Assembly: GCA_002427815.1 (NCBI GenBank)
Contig: DIZF01000037.1
Location: 16,390 to 35,962 of the forward strand
Length of the DNA: 19,573 nucleotides
Direction: 5' to 3'
Source of the DNA: Ramlibacter tataouinensis
GTDB taxonomy: Bacteria > Pseudomonadota > Gammaproteobacteria > Burkholderiales > Burkholderiaceae_C
Positions 1-8,682 of the stretch are shown here, in pieces (positions within the stretch are counted from its first letter, which is position 1; every line of letters starts with the position of its first letter). Both the position numbers and the translations under genes were made by a program. Under the pieces are notes generated by a model, which made no database searches, had not been told where the DNA came from, and saw only the letters and a program-made list of their open reading frames with translations.

Positions 1-629
1 TCCGGGCACACCTCCAGCACGTGGTCGCGAAAACAGTGACCGGTGCCCAGCAGCAGCAGGGTCTCGCTTTTCAGCTCCTGCGACGTGATGGTCTTCCGGG
101 CGGCCAGCGGATGGTTGCTGGGCACGGCGGCCAGGAACGGCTCGTCGTACAGCTGGGCGACGGCCAGACCGGTATCGGGAAAAGGTTCGGCCATGATCGC
201 GCAGTCGATCTCGCCGGTGCGCAGCATCTCCAGCAATTTCACCGTGAAGTTTTCCTGCAGCATCAGCGGCATCTGCGGGTTGCGGGCGATCGCCTGGCGC
301 ACCAGGTCGGGCAGCAGGTAGGGCCCGATCGTGTAGATGATGCCCAGCTTGAGGGGCCCGGCCAGCGGGTCCTTTCCGCGTTTGGCGATCTCCTTGATGC
401 TGGCCGCCTGTTCCAGCACGCTCTGCGCCTGTCGCACGATTTCCTCGCCCAGCGGCGTCACCGTGACTTCATTGGCGCTGCGCTCGAACAACTTGACTTC
501 CAGCTCATCCTCGAGCTTCTTGATCGCCACGGACAGCGTCGGCTGCGAGACGAAGCAGGCTTCGGCGGCCTTGCCGAAATGCTTTTCCCGCGCAACCGCC
601 ACGATGTATTTCAGCTCAGTCAGAGTCAT
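1..629 (-). CDS. oxyR: Hydrogen-peroxide sensor OxyR, LysR family (5' part, cut by window edge)
   Basis: Reading the minus strand from ATG at 629 gives 209 residues that run off the left edge; full OxyR proteins have about 305. The N-terminus (MTLTELKYIVAVAREKHFGK) and the following SQPTLSVAIKKLEDEL helix are a LysR winged-helix DNA-binding domain (about residues 1-60), followed by the start of the periplasmic-binding-protein-like regulatory domain. The redox motif GHCFRDHVLEVC is present. The two cysteines fall exactly at residues 199 and 208, the disulfide-forming pair of E. coli OxyR, so peroxide sensing by disulfide switching is expected. It acts in the cytoplasm as activator of catalase/peroxiredoxin-type genes. 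Only 6 bases separate it from the recG stop, so co-transcription behind recG is likely. Missing: the C-terminal third. Confidence 0.95.
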   Translation of the reverse strand, partial: MTLTELKYIVAVAREKHFGKAAEACFVSQPTLSVAIKKLEDELEVKLFERSANEVTVTPLGEEIVRQAQSVLEQAASIKEIAKRGKDPLAGPLKLGIIYTIGPYLLPDLVRQAIARNPQMPLMLQENFTVKLLEMLRTGEIDCAIMAEPFPDTGLAVAQLYDEPFLAAVPSNHPLAARKTITSQELKSETLLLLGTGHCFRDHVLEVCP

Positions 630-635
630 GTGCGG

Positions 636-2762
636 TCACGCCTTCAGGTATTGGGATTTTCCACCCAACCAGCGCGTCGTGTGGCGCCTGGCCAGTTCTG
701 GATAGCGATCCAGCATCAGCGGCGCCAGGTTGCGGGCCCATTCCAGCAATGGCGTATCCGTGGCCAGGTCGGCGAAGCGCAGCAACGGCGCCCCCGACTG
801 GCGAGCGCCCAGGAACTCGCCCGGTCCGCGGATGTCCAGGTCGCGCCGTGCGATTTCGAACCCGTCGGCGGTCTCGGCCATGGCCTTCAGCCTTGCGCGG
901 GCCGTTTCACCCAGGCGGCCGGCGTCGCCTGCCGAGTAAAGCAGCACGCAGGCCGACGCTGCCGCGCCACGGCCCACGCGCCCGCGCAGCTGGTGCAGCT
1001 GCGACAGGCCGAAGCGCTCGGCATGCTCGATCACCATCAGCGAGGCATTGGCGACGTCCACGCCCACCTCGATCACGGTGGTGGACACGAGCACGCCCAT
1101 CTGGCCGCTCGTGAACAGCGCCATCACGGCCCTCTTTTCGGCGGGTGGCATGCGGGAGTGCAGCAGGCCGACCATGACGCCCGGCAAGGCCGCGCTCAGC
1201 GCCTCGTGCGTGGCCGTCGCGTTGGTCAGGTCCAGCGCTTCGCTCTCTTCGATCAGCGGGCAGACCCAGTAAACCTGGCGGCCAGCCGCCACTTGGGCGC
1301 GGATACGCTGGGTCACTTCGTCGCGCCGACTGTCGGCGATCAGCTTGGTCACCACCGGCGTGCGTCCCGGCGGCAGCTCGTCGATGGTGGACACGTCCAG
1401 GTCGGCGTAGTAGCTCATCGCCAAGGTTCGCGGGATCGGCGTCGCGCTCATCATGAGCAAATGTGGCTCGAACAGCGAATCTCCCTCCCCCGCGCGGGGG
1501 AGGGCTGGGGTGGGGGCGGGCACATTCTCTGCGCCCGGCGCAGAGTTGGCCTTGCTGCGCAAGGCCAACCTCTGCGCCACGCCGAAACGGTGCTGCTCGT
1601 CGATGATGACCAGACCCAGCCGCCGGAACTGGACCTGGTCCTGGATCACCGCATGCGTGCCCACCACCAGGGCGGCCTCGCCGCTGGCCACCAGGGAGAG
1701 CATCTCGACACGCTCCTTCTTCTTCTGGCTCCCGGTCAACCAGGCCACGCGCAGCCCCAGCGGCGACAGCAGCGGTTCGAGCCAGCCGATCAGCTTGCGG
1801 AAATGCTGCTCCGCCAGGATTTCGGTCGGCGCCATCAGGGCGCATTGCCAGCCGGCATCGATCGCGATGGCCGCTGCGAGCGCAGCCACCACCGTCTTGC
1901 CGGAACCGACGTCGCCCTGCAGCAGCCTGTGCATCGGCACCGTGCGCGCCAGGTCGCGCGCGATCTCCTCACCGACGCGCCGCTGGGACAGCGTGAGCTG
2001 GAACGGCAGCGCGGCCAGCAGCCGCTCGTGCAGCCCGCGCGGGCTGGCGGCCAGCGCCGGCGAACGCAGCGCGGCGCGCTCGCGCTTGCTTTCCAGCTGC
2101 GACAGCTGTTGGGCCAGCAACTCTTCGGCCTTCAGCCTTTGCCAGGCCGGATGGCTGCGGTCTTCCAGCGCCGCCAGTGGCACGTCAGGGGCAGGTTGGT
2201 GCAGGAAAGCCAGCGCTTCGCGCAAGCCCCATACGCGCGCCCGCAGCGTTTCGCCGACCCCCGGCGGAAAGGTATCGGACAGATCCGCCCGCGCCAGGGC
2301 ACCCAGGACGGCCTTGCGCAGGTAGACCTGGGGCAGAGTGGCAACAGTGGAATAAACCGGCGTCAACGCCGCCGGCAGTTCACCGCCGGCGGCCTTGTAC
2401 GTCGGATGGACCATCTGCCAGCCCAGAAAGCCTCCCTTGAGCTCGCCGCGCAGGCGCAGCCGGCTGCCCACCGCGAGGGCCTTTTGCTGGGACGGATAGA
2501 AACTGAAGAAACGCAGCACGCAGGTGTCGCTGCCATCGTCGACGGTCACCATCAGCTGGCGCCGCGGCCGGTAGACGATTTCGCAAGCGGTCACAGTGGC
2601 TTCGATCTGCGCGATGTCGCCTTCCCGGGCATCGCGCAGCTTGACGATCCGCGTTTCGTCTTCGTACCGTAGCGGCAGGTGCAAGGCCAGATCGATGTCG
2701 CGCCCGAGGCCCAGCTTGAGCAGGGCCTTTTGCGGCGCGGACAGGGCCTTGGGTTCGGGCAT
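636..2762 (-). CDS. recG: ATP-dependent DNA helicase RecG
   Basis: 708 residues (E. coli RecG has 693). The enzyme reverses stalled replication forks and branch-migrates Holliday junctions. Visible parts are an N-terminal wedge/OB region (about residues 40-140), Walker A GDVGSGKT (283-290), Walker B-type DEQH (388-391), SATPIPRTLAM (439-449) and the C-terminal QLRGRVGRG and QSGAPLLRFADL segments. I chose ATG 2762 because the protein begins MPEPKALSAPQKALLKLGLG as in relatives; upstream in-frame codons read through low-complexity sequence. Between DEQH and SAT the protein carries an unusual stretch, about residues 406-432. It includes PAPTPALPRAGEG, encoded by a GC-rich palindromic repeat at 1482-1520, and it enlarges a surface loop without breaking the frame. 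oxyR follows after 6 bases and queA is divergent. Confidence 0.97.
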   Translation of the reverse strand: MPEPKALSAPQKALLKLGLGRDIDLALHLPLRYEDETRIVKLRDAREGDIAQIEATVTACEIVYRPRRQLMVTVDDGSDTCVLRFFSFYPSQQKALAVGSRLRLRGELKGGFLGWQMVHPTYKAAGGELPAALTPVYSTVATLPQVYLRKAVLGALARADLSDTFPPGVGETLRARVWGLREALAFLHQPAPDVPLAALEDRSHPAWQRLKAEELLAQQLSQLESKRERAALRSPALAASPRGLHERLLAALPFQLTLSQRRVGEEIARDLARTVPMHRLLQGDVGSGKTVVAALAAAIAIDAGWQCALMAPTEILAEQHFRKLIGWLEPLLSPLGLRVAWLTGSQKKKERVEMLSLVASGEAALVVGTHAVIQDQVQFRRLGLVIIDEQHRFGVAQRLALRSKANSAPGAENVPAPTPALPRAGEGDSLFEPHLLMMSATPIPRTLAMSYYADLDVSTIDELPPGRTPVVTKLIADSRRDEVTQRIRAQVAAGRQVYWVCPLIEESEALDLTNATATHEALSAALPGVMVGLLHSRMPPAEKRAVMALFTSGQMGVLVSTTVIEVGVDVANASLMVIEHAERFGLSQLHQLRGRVGRGAAASACVLLYSAGDAGRLGETARARLKAMAETADGFEIARRDLDIRGPGEFLGARQSGAPLLRFADLATDTPLLEWARNLAPLMLDRYPELARRHTTRWLGGKSQYLKA
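1482..1520. repeat. GC-rich palindromic repeat inside recG
   Basis: Positions 1483-1504 are a perfect 22-base palindrome (CCCTCCCCC / GCGC / GGGGGAGGG), followed by a G-rich tail to about 1520. It is read in frame by recG as PAPTPALPRAGEG (about residues 415-427). From memory, peptides of the type P-x-P-x-PLPRAGEG recur in unrelated Burkholderiales proteins because a dispersed palindromic element is read through; this is recollection, not a search result. No second copy is visible in the window. Confidence 0.7.
1537..1578. repeat. Long inverted repeat inside recG
   Basis: The left arm 1537-1554 (GGCGCAGAGTTGGCCTTG) is matched by the reverse complement at 1560-1578 with a single extra base, around a 5-base loop. 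It lies about 17 bases from the GC-rich palindrome and encodes the end of the conserved RecG segment VAQRLALRSKANSAP. The right arm (towards 1578) codes conserved family residues. The left arm codes the variable insert, so the insert may have arisen by inverted duplication of the neighbouring conserved codons. Confidence 0.6.
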
Positions 2763-2866
2763 GGGACAATTCTGCCTGCTTGCTCCTGGCACCGTGTCTG
2801 GGTCTGCGGCAGCACCAGGGCCCGGCAAGCGTGCTGCGCGGCCGCGATGCACTTTCGCTCCCAACC

Positions 2867-3895
2867 ATGCGCACCTTCACCGTCGGCGATTTCGACTTCG
2901 CCCTGCCCCCCGAACTGATCGCCCAGCATCCGGCTGCCGAGCGCAGCGGCTCGCGCCTGCTCGATGGCGGCGGACCGCAACCGGTCGATCGCATCTTTCG
3001 CGATCTCCCGTCGCTGCTGGCACCGGGCGACCTGCTGGTCTTCAACGACACCCAGGTCGTCAAGGCGCGCCTGTATGGCGAGAAGCCGACCGGAGGCAAG
3101 GCCGAACTGCTGATCGAGCGCGTGCTGGCCGGCCACGAGGTCGCTGCGCACATGAAGGTCAGCAAGAAGCCGCCCGCCGGCACCACGCTGGCGATGCAAG
3201 GCGGCTTCACCGCGACCTTGAACGGCCGCTGGCCCGACGCGGATGGCCCGCTGTTCCGGTTCACCCTCAGCGGCGATCCGTATGCATTGATGGAACGGCA
3301 TGGCCATGTACCACTACCGCCGTATATCGAGCACGACGACACGGCGCAGGACGTTGAGCGCTACCAGACCGTTTTCGCCAGGAACCCGGGGGCAGCGGCG
3401 GCACCGACGGCGGCCCTGCATTTCGACGAAGCCCTGCTGGCGCAGATCGACGCCCGCGGCGTCTTCCGCGCCCCCGTGACGCTGCACGTGGGCGCCGGAA
3501 CCTTCCAGCCGGTCAAGACCGAGAACCTGGCCGAGCACACCATGCACAGCGAGTGGTATCAGGTGCCCGAGGTCACGCAGCAAGCCATCGCCAATGCCCG
3601 GGCGCGGGGCGGCCGAATCGTTGCCGTGGGCACCACCACTGTGCGCACGCTCGAGTCCTGGGCCGCGACCGGGCAGTGCAGCGGCGATACCCGCATCTTC
3701 ATCAAGCCTGGTTTCCGGTTCCAGCTCGTGGACCTGTTGCTGACCAACTTCCATCTGCCGCGATCGACGCTGCTGATGCTGGTGAGTGCCTTTGGCGGAT
3801 ACGATCAGATCATGGACCTGTACCGCCACGCCATCGCGCAACGCTACCGCTTCTTCAGTTATGGCGACGCCATGCTGCTCGCCCGCCGCGCCTGA
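2867..3895 (+). CDS. queA: S-adenosylmethionine:tRNA ribosyltransferase-isomerase QueA
   Basis: 342 residues, the normal family length. QueA transfers and isomerises the ribosyl group of S-adenosylmethionine onto 7-aminomethyl-7-deazaguanine in the tRNA anticodon, making epoxyqueuosine. Family segments visible in order are DFDFALPPELIAQHPA at the N-terminus, DLLVFNDTQVVKARL, the PLPPYI motif, YQTVFA, HVGAGTFQPV, MHSEWYQVP, VGTTTVRTLES, and C-terminal FRFQLVDLLLTNFHLPRSTLLMLVSAF. ATG 2867 fits the conserved N-terminus MRTFTVGDFDF; no clear Shine-Dalgarno is seen. tgt begins 4 bases after the stop, so the two queuosine genes form an operon. It is divergent from recG across 104 bases. Confidence 0.97.
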   Translation: MRTFTVGDFDFALPPELIAQHPAAERSGSRLLDGGGPQPVDRIFRDLPSLLAPGDLLVFNDTQVVKARLYGEKPTGGKAELLIERVLAGHEVAAHMKVSKKPPAGTTLAMQGGFTATLNGRWPDADGPLFRFTLSGDPYALMERHGHVPLPPYIEHDDTAQDVERYQTVFARNPGAAAAPTAALHFDEALLAQIDARGVFRAPVTLHVGAGTFQPVKTENLAEHTMHSEWYQVPEVTQQAIANARARGGRIVAVGTTTVRTLESWAATGQCSGDTRIFIKPGFRFQLVDLLLTNFHLPRSTLLMLVSAFGGYDQIMDLYRHAIAQRYRFFSYGDAMLLARRA

Positions 3896-3899
3896 CGCC

Positions 3900-5060
<1,161 letters not shown>

Positions 5061-6983
5061 TCATGGCGCGAGGAGACGGGCGACGTGATTGCGCAGGACT
5101 TCCGGCTGCACCTGGGCCGGCGCAACGGCCGCGCCCACATTCAACCCCACCCGGTTGAACAGGCCGCGCCGGAAGGGCTTCACCATCGCCTCGCCCCGCT
5201 CGATGCGGCTGAAGAACGAGCCCCAGAGATTGGTGAGCGCCATCGGAATCACCGGCACCGGCTGGCGCTCGAGGATCTTCATGATGCCGCCCTTGAACTC
5301 CTGCAGGGTGCCGTCGCGGGTGATGCCGCCCTCGGGAAATATCGCCAGCAGGTCGCCTTCGCGCAGTACCCTGGCCGCCGCTTCGAAAGCGGCGTCATAA
5401 GCGGCCGGGTCTTCCTTGCGCGACGCAATCGGAATCGCCTTGGCGAGCTTGAAGAGCCATCCGAGCACGGGCACTTTGAAGATGCGGTGATCCATGACGA
5501 AGCAGATCGGCCGCGGGCTCGCCGCCATCAGCAGGACCGCATCGATGAAACTCACGTGGTTGCACACCAGCACCGCCGCACCTTTGACCGGGATGTTTTC
5601 GTCGCCCGTGACCTGGAAACGGTACACCAGGCGCGACGCGATCCAGGAGATGAAGCGCAGCAGGTATTCGGGCACCAGCATGAAGATGTAGAACGCGACC
5701 ACCGCGTTGGCCAGGCCCACCAGCAGGAAGATCTGGGGGATGGTCATGCCGAGCTTGAGCAGCACGCCGGCAATGATCGAACTCGCGATCATGAACAGCG
5801 CATTGAGGATGTTGTTGGCCGCGATGATGCGGGCACGGTGGGTTGGCTGGCTGCGCAGCTGGATCAGCGCATACATGGGCACGCTGTACAAGCCCGCGAA
5901 CAGGCTGAGCAGGGCCAGGTCGGCCATCACCCGCCAGTGCGCAGGCTGCGTCAGGAATTGACCCAGCGTGAGAGCGGGCGACGGCGGCAGTCCCCTCGAG
6001 GAGAAATACAGATCGATCGCAAACACGCTCATGCCGATCGCGCCCAGCGGCACGAGACCGATCTCGACATGGCGGCGAGACAGCACTTCGCACAGCAGCG
6101 AGCCGATACCGATGCCCACGGAAAAGACCACCAGCAACAGCGAAGCCACCTGCTCGTCGCCGTGCAGCACTTCCTTGGCGAAACTGGGAAACTGGCTCAG
6201 GAACACGGCGCCGAAAAACCACATCCAGCTGATTCCCAACAGCGAGCGGAACACCACCAGGTTGCCGTGCGCGAGCCGGAGGTTGCGCAGTGTCTCGCTG
6301 ATCGGGTTGAAATTGACTTTCAAGCCCGGGTCGGTGGCGGGCGCCGAAGGGATGAACTGCGCGACGGTCCGGCCCACGAGCGCCAGCAGCACACAGGAAA
6401 TCGCCACGTCCTGGCGGCCCACTTCGGGGATGGCCACGATGAGGCCTCCCACCACATTGCCCAGCAGAATCGCGACGAAGGTGCCCATCTCCACCATGCC
6501 GTTGCCTCCCGTGAGTTCGCGTTCCCCCAGCACCTGCGGCAGGTACGCGAACTTCACCGGGCCGAACAGCGTCGAATGCAGCCCCATCAGGAAGGTGCAC
6601 AGCAGCAGCACGGCGACATTCTCGTTGGAGAAACCGTAGGCCGCGATCGCCATGATCGCGATCTCCAGGTTCTTCACCAGCCGGATCATGGTGGTCTTGT
6701 CGAACTTGTCGGTGAGTTGGCCGCTGGTGGCCGAGAACAGCAGGAACGGCAGGATGAACAGCGCCCCGATCAACAGCCCCGCCATGGTCGGCGGTAACCA
6801 GCTGATCTGCAGCTGGTAGGTGACCATCACGGTAAAGGCGAACTTGAACAGGTTGTCGTTGGCGGCCCCGCAGAACTGGGTCCAGAAAAACGGCGCGAAG
6901 CGGCGCTGTCCGAGCAGGGCGAACTGGTTCGGGTGCTGATGCTCCGGCACCCGGGCTGTCATGTCGGCGCTGGCGGTACTCAT
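5061..6983 (-). CDS. MFS transporter fused to PlsC-type acyltransferase (LplT-PlsC type)
   Basis: 640 residues in two parts. About residues 1-420 form a major-facilitator membrane domain with many hydrophobic helices, starting QFALLGQRRFAPFFWTQFCGAANDNLFKFAF, a lysophospholipid transporter (LplT)-like start. About residues 430-640 form a glycerolipid acyltransferase domain with NHVSFIDAVLL (the HX4D catalytic motif) and FPEGGITRDG (glycerol-phosphate binding). In E. coli, LplT flips lysophospholipids inward and Aas re-acylates them; the AMP-ligase (acyl-ACP synthetase) part of Aas is not present here. ATG 6983 has a strong Shine-Dalgarno (AAGGAGG, 6989-6995) at 5-base spacing and is preferred to the in-frame start at 7013. 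The CREST-family gene ends 26 bases upstream, so an operon is likely. Inferred role: inner-membrane lysophospholipid uptake and re-acylation. Confidence 0.88.
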   Translation of the reverse strand: MSTASADMTARVPEHQHPNQFALLGQRRFAPFFWTQFCGAANDNLFKFAFTVMVTYQLQISWLPPTMAGLLIGALFILPFLLFSATSGQLTDKFDKTTMIRLVKNLEIAIMAIAAYGFSNENVAVLLLCTFLMGLHSTLFGPVKFAYLPQVLGERELTGGNGMVEMGTFVAILLGNVVGGLIVAIPEVGRQDVAISCVLLALVGRTVAQFIPSAPATDPGLKVNFNPISETLRNLRLAHGNLVVFRSLLGISWMWFFGAVFLSQFPSFAKEVLHGDEQVASLLLVVFSVGIGIGSLLCEVLSRRHVEIGLVPLGAIGMSVFAIDLYFSSRGLPPSPALTLGQFLTQPAHWRVMADLALLSLFAGLYSVPMYALIQLRSQPTHRARIIAANNILNALFMIASSIIAGVLLKLGMTIPQIFLLVGLANAVVAFYIFMLVPEYLLRFISWIASRLVYRFQVTGDENIPVKGAAVLVCNHVSFIDAVLLMAASPRPICFVMDHRIFKVPVLGWLFKLAKAIPIASRKEDPAAYDAAFEAAARVLREGDLLAIFPEGGITRDGTLQEFKGGIMKILERQPVPVIPMALTNLWGSFFSRIERGEAMVKPFRRGLFNRVGLNVGAAVAPAQVQPEVLRNHVARLLAP

Positions 6984-6988
6984 GAATG

Positions 6989-6995
6989 CCTCCTT
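6989..6995 (-). promoter_or_regulatory. Shine-Dalgarno deciding the MFS-acyltransferase start
   Basis: AAGGAGG on the minus strand sits 5 bases before ATG 6983. This is close to the ideal anti-16S match and places the start at MSTASADM rather than 30 bases upstream. Confidence 0.85.
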
Positions 6996-7009
6996 TTCCC
7001 GGTCTGCGT

Positions 7010-7825
7010 TCACGCGCTGCCTGCCCGTCGGCTGGCGATGCTTCTGGATCTGGCGCGGCCTGCGGCATTCTGCCTCGAATGCGCCAGCGCTCTGATCGCG
7101 GCGATCACAGGACAGGCCGCCAGTGCCGCGGCAACATGTTTGAGCGTGTGACCCGATACGAGTTGTCCGGTGGCTTCATGAACCACTTGGTCGTTCAGCT
7201 CCAGCAGCTTGGCCGCTCCATAGGCCAGGATCACCAGGCTCCAGCGAATACCGAGCGCCGCATGGCGCGGTCGCAGCATGGCAAGCCAGAGGACCAGCCC
7301 CATCCCGCCGAACTGCAGCGTGGCCCAGGGCAGGACATTGCCAGTCTCGGACCATGCCTGCACGCTGATGGGCCCAAGCACCAGCACCGCAAGCCCCAGG
7401 GCGGCGCCGCCGCGCTCGCTCACCCGGCCGGCCGCCGCCAGACCGAGCAGGCCGGCAAACGCAACGGCCATGCCGCAACGGTCGACGGCGAGGCCGGCAT
7501 CGTCGGGTTGCCAGTGGTACCAGCTCGAAGCCGCAGCGGTCAGCACGAGGCCGGTAAAGAACAGCGCGGCCATCGCGCGCTGCACATTGCTGAGGCTGCG
7601 CGACGGCAACATGATCAGTGACCAGCCGCCGGCCGCACCCGCCAAAGCGAACGCCGCGTTGGAAAGCACGTCCATCGCAAAAGGGATGCCCCACAGCGTG
7701 CGTTGGTCCGCGAACTCGTGGTAGTGCGCGGGCTGGACCACGGCAGGCCCGAACAAGGCCAGGGCCAGCAGGCCCAGGCAGGCCAGCGCAAGCATGGTTT
7801 CGGCCTTCGGGAAAATCGATCGCAT
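7010..7825 (-). CDS. CREST-superfamily membrane hydrolase, alkaline ceramidase-like
   Basis: 271 residues, with about seven hydrophobic segments and a basic C-terminal tail. The metal-hydrolase signature of the CREST superfamily (alkaline ceramidases, PAQR, Per1) can be traced: SSWYHW around residue 105, a following Asp (WQPDDAGLAVDRCGM), and GHTLKHVAAA near the C-terminus giving the HxxxH pair. Members of this superfamily are typically zinc-dependent amidases of membrane lipids; the substrate here is unknown. ATG 7825 is supported by AAGGAG (7831-7836) with 5-base spacing. A much longer in-frame reading upstream overlaps the divergent regulator and is not real. The MFS-acyltransferase gene follows after 26 bases, suggesting linked lipid deacylation and reacylation. 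The assignment rests on motif pattern and topology only. Confidence 0.75.
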   Translation of the reverse strand: MRSIFPKAETMLALACLGLLALALFGPAVVQPAHYHEFADQRTLWGIPFAMDVLSNAAFALAGAAGGWSLIMLPSRSLSNVQRAMAALFFTGLVLTAAASSWYHWQPDDAGLAVDRCGMAVAFAGLLGLAAAGRVSERGGAALGLAVLVLGPISVQAWSETGNVLPWATLQFGGMGLVLWLAMLRPRHAALGIRWSLVILAYGAAKLLELNDQVVHEATGQLVSGHTLKHVAAALAACPVIAAIRALAHSRQNAAGRARSRSIASRRAGSA

Positions 7826-7830
7826 GATGG

Positions 7831-7836
7831 CTCCTT
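7831..7836 (-). promoter_or_regulatory. Shine-Dalgarno deciding the CREST-protein start
   Basis: AAGGAG on the minus strand lies 5 bases before ATG 7825. It marks the true start and excludes the long upstream extension. Confidence 0.8.
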
Positions 7837-7918
7837 GTGAAGCGGCGATCGAAGTGTGCGGATCCTGCGCAGTTCCAGTACCGGATTTGTCGTACATTGC
7901 AGAAACCATGACCATTGG

Positions 7919-7935
7919 GTATCGTTTTTCGATAC
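7919..7935. promoter_or_regulatory. Palindrome before the HTH regulator (operator or leader hairpin)
   Basis: GTATCG (7919-7924) and CGATAC (7930-7935) form a perfect inverted repeat around five T bases. It ends 7 bases before the ATG at 7943, where a ribosome-binding site would normally lie, and no clear Shine-Dalgarno is present. This fits an autoregulatory operator or a translation-limiting hairpin; both are inference. Confidence 0.5.
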
Positions 7936-7942
7936 TCCCACC

Positions 7943-8674
7943 ATGAGCACGACTGCCGATCTCGTCCTGGCCCTGAAGAAGGAACTCAAGTCCGCGCAGA
8001 TGACGTATGCCGACCTGGCGCGTTCGCTCGGCATGGCGGAGTCCAGCGTCAAGCGCATGCTGGCCAGGGGCGACATGCCGCTGTCGCGCATCGACAGGAT
8101 CTGCCGCGCGCTGAAGCTGGATTTCGCGGAGCTGGCGCGACGGGTCGCCGACGCGCAGCCGCTGGTCAAGGAACTGACGCAGCAACAGGAAAAGGCGGTG
8201 GTGGCCGACAAGAAGCTGCTGCTTTGCGCGATCTGCGTCTTGAGCCAGTGGACGCTGGAGCAGGTGATCGGCCATTACCGGCTGAGCGAGGCGGAATGCA
8301 TCAAGTATTTCGTCCAGCTCGACCGCCTGGGCATCATCGAACTGCGCCCGCTCAACCGCTATCGGCTCAAGCTGGCCAAGACCTTTCGCTGGCGCCCGCA
8401 CGGTGCCGTGATGAACTATTTCCGCGAGAACGTGCTGCTGGATTACTTTTCGGGCGGCTTCGACGGCGATGCGGAAGGTCTGCTGCTGGTCCACGGTTCG
8501 GTCAGCCGCAGCCTGGCCGCGTCCTTCTTCGAACGCATGCAGCGCGTCGCGCAGGACTTTGCCCAGCAGCATCAAGCCGATCAGAAACTGGCGGAGAAGG
8601 ATCGCGAGGGCTATACGCTGCTGTTGGCCATGCGCAGCTGGGAATTCGCCGTGTTCACGGCGTTGCGACGCTAG
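7943..8674 (+). CDS. Helix-turn-helix transcriptional regulator, XRE-like, two-domain
   Basis: 243 residues. About residues 4-60 form a Cro/XRE-type HTH (TYADLARSLGMAESSVKRMLARGDMPLSRIDRICRAL). A second region (about 100-135, TLEQVIGHYRLSEAECIKYFVQLDRLGIIEL) looks like a winged helix. The remaining C-terminal part (RWRPHGAVMNYFRENVLLDYF onwards) is an uncharacterised helical domain with no obvious ligand site. The start ATG 7943 begins MSTTADLVLALKKELKSAQM; upstream in-frame codons overlap the divergent promoter region and were rejected. It is divergent from the CREST/MFS-acyltransferase pair across 117 bases, so it may control that pair. Its stop lies 8 bases from the stop of the convergent DUF535 gene. 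Confidence 0.85.
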   Translation: MSTTADLVLALKKELKSAQMTYADLARSLGMAESSVKRMLARGDMPLSRIDRICRALKLDFAELARRVADAQPLVKELTQQQEKAVVADKKLLLCAICVLSQWTLEQVIGHYRLSEAECIKYFVQLDRLGIIELRPLNRYRLKLAKTFRWRPHGAVMNYFRENVLLDYFSGGFDGDAEGLLLVHGSVSRSLAASFFERMQRVAQDFAQQHQADQKLAEKDREGYTLLLAMRSWEFAVFTALRR

Positions 8675-8682
8675 CGGCGGTT

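Noticed and set aside
21..2672. An 883-codon open frame on the plus strand opposite recG and oxyR
   Set aside because: It is antisense to two well-recognised genes; its Arg/Gln/His/Gly-rich product is typical of shadow frames in high-GC DNA.
5085..6797. A 570-codon plus-strand frame opposite the MFS-acyltransferase gene
   Set aside because: The His/Gln/Arg/Glu-rich product has no domain and is the complement of a real gene with clear motifs.
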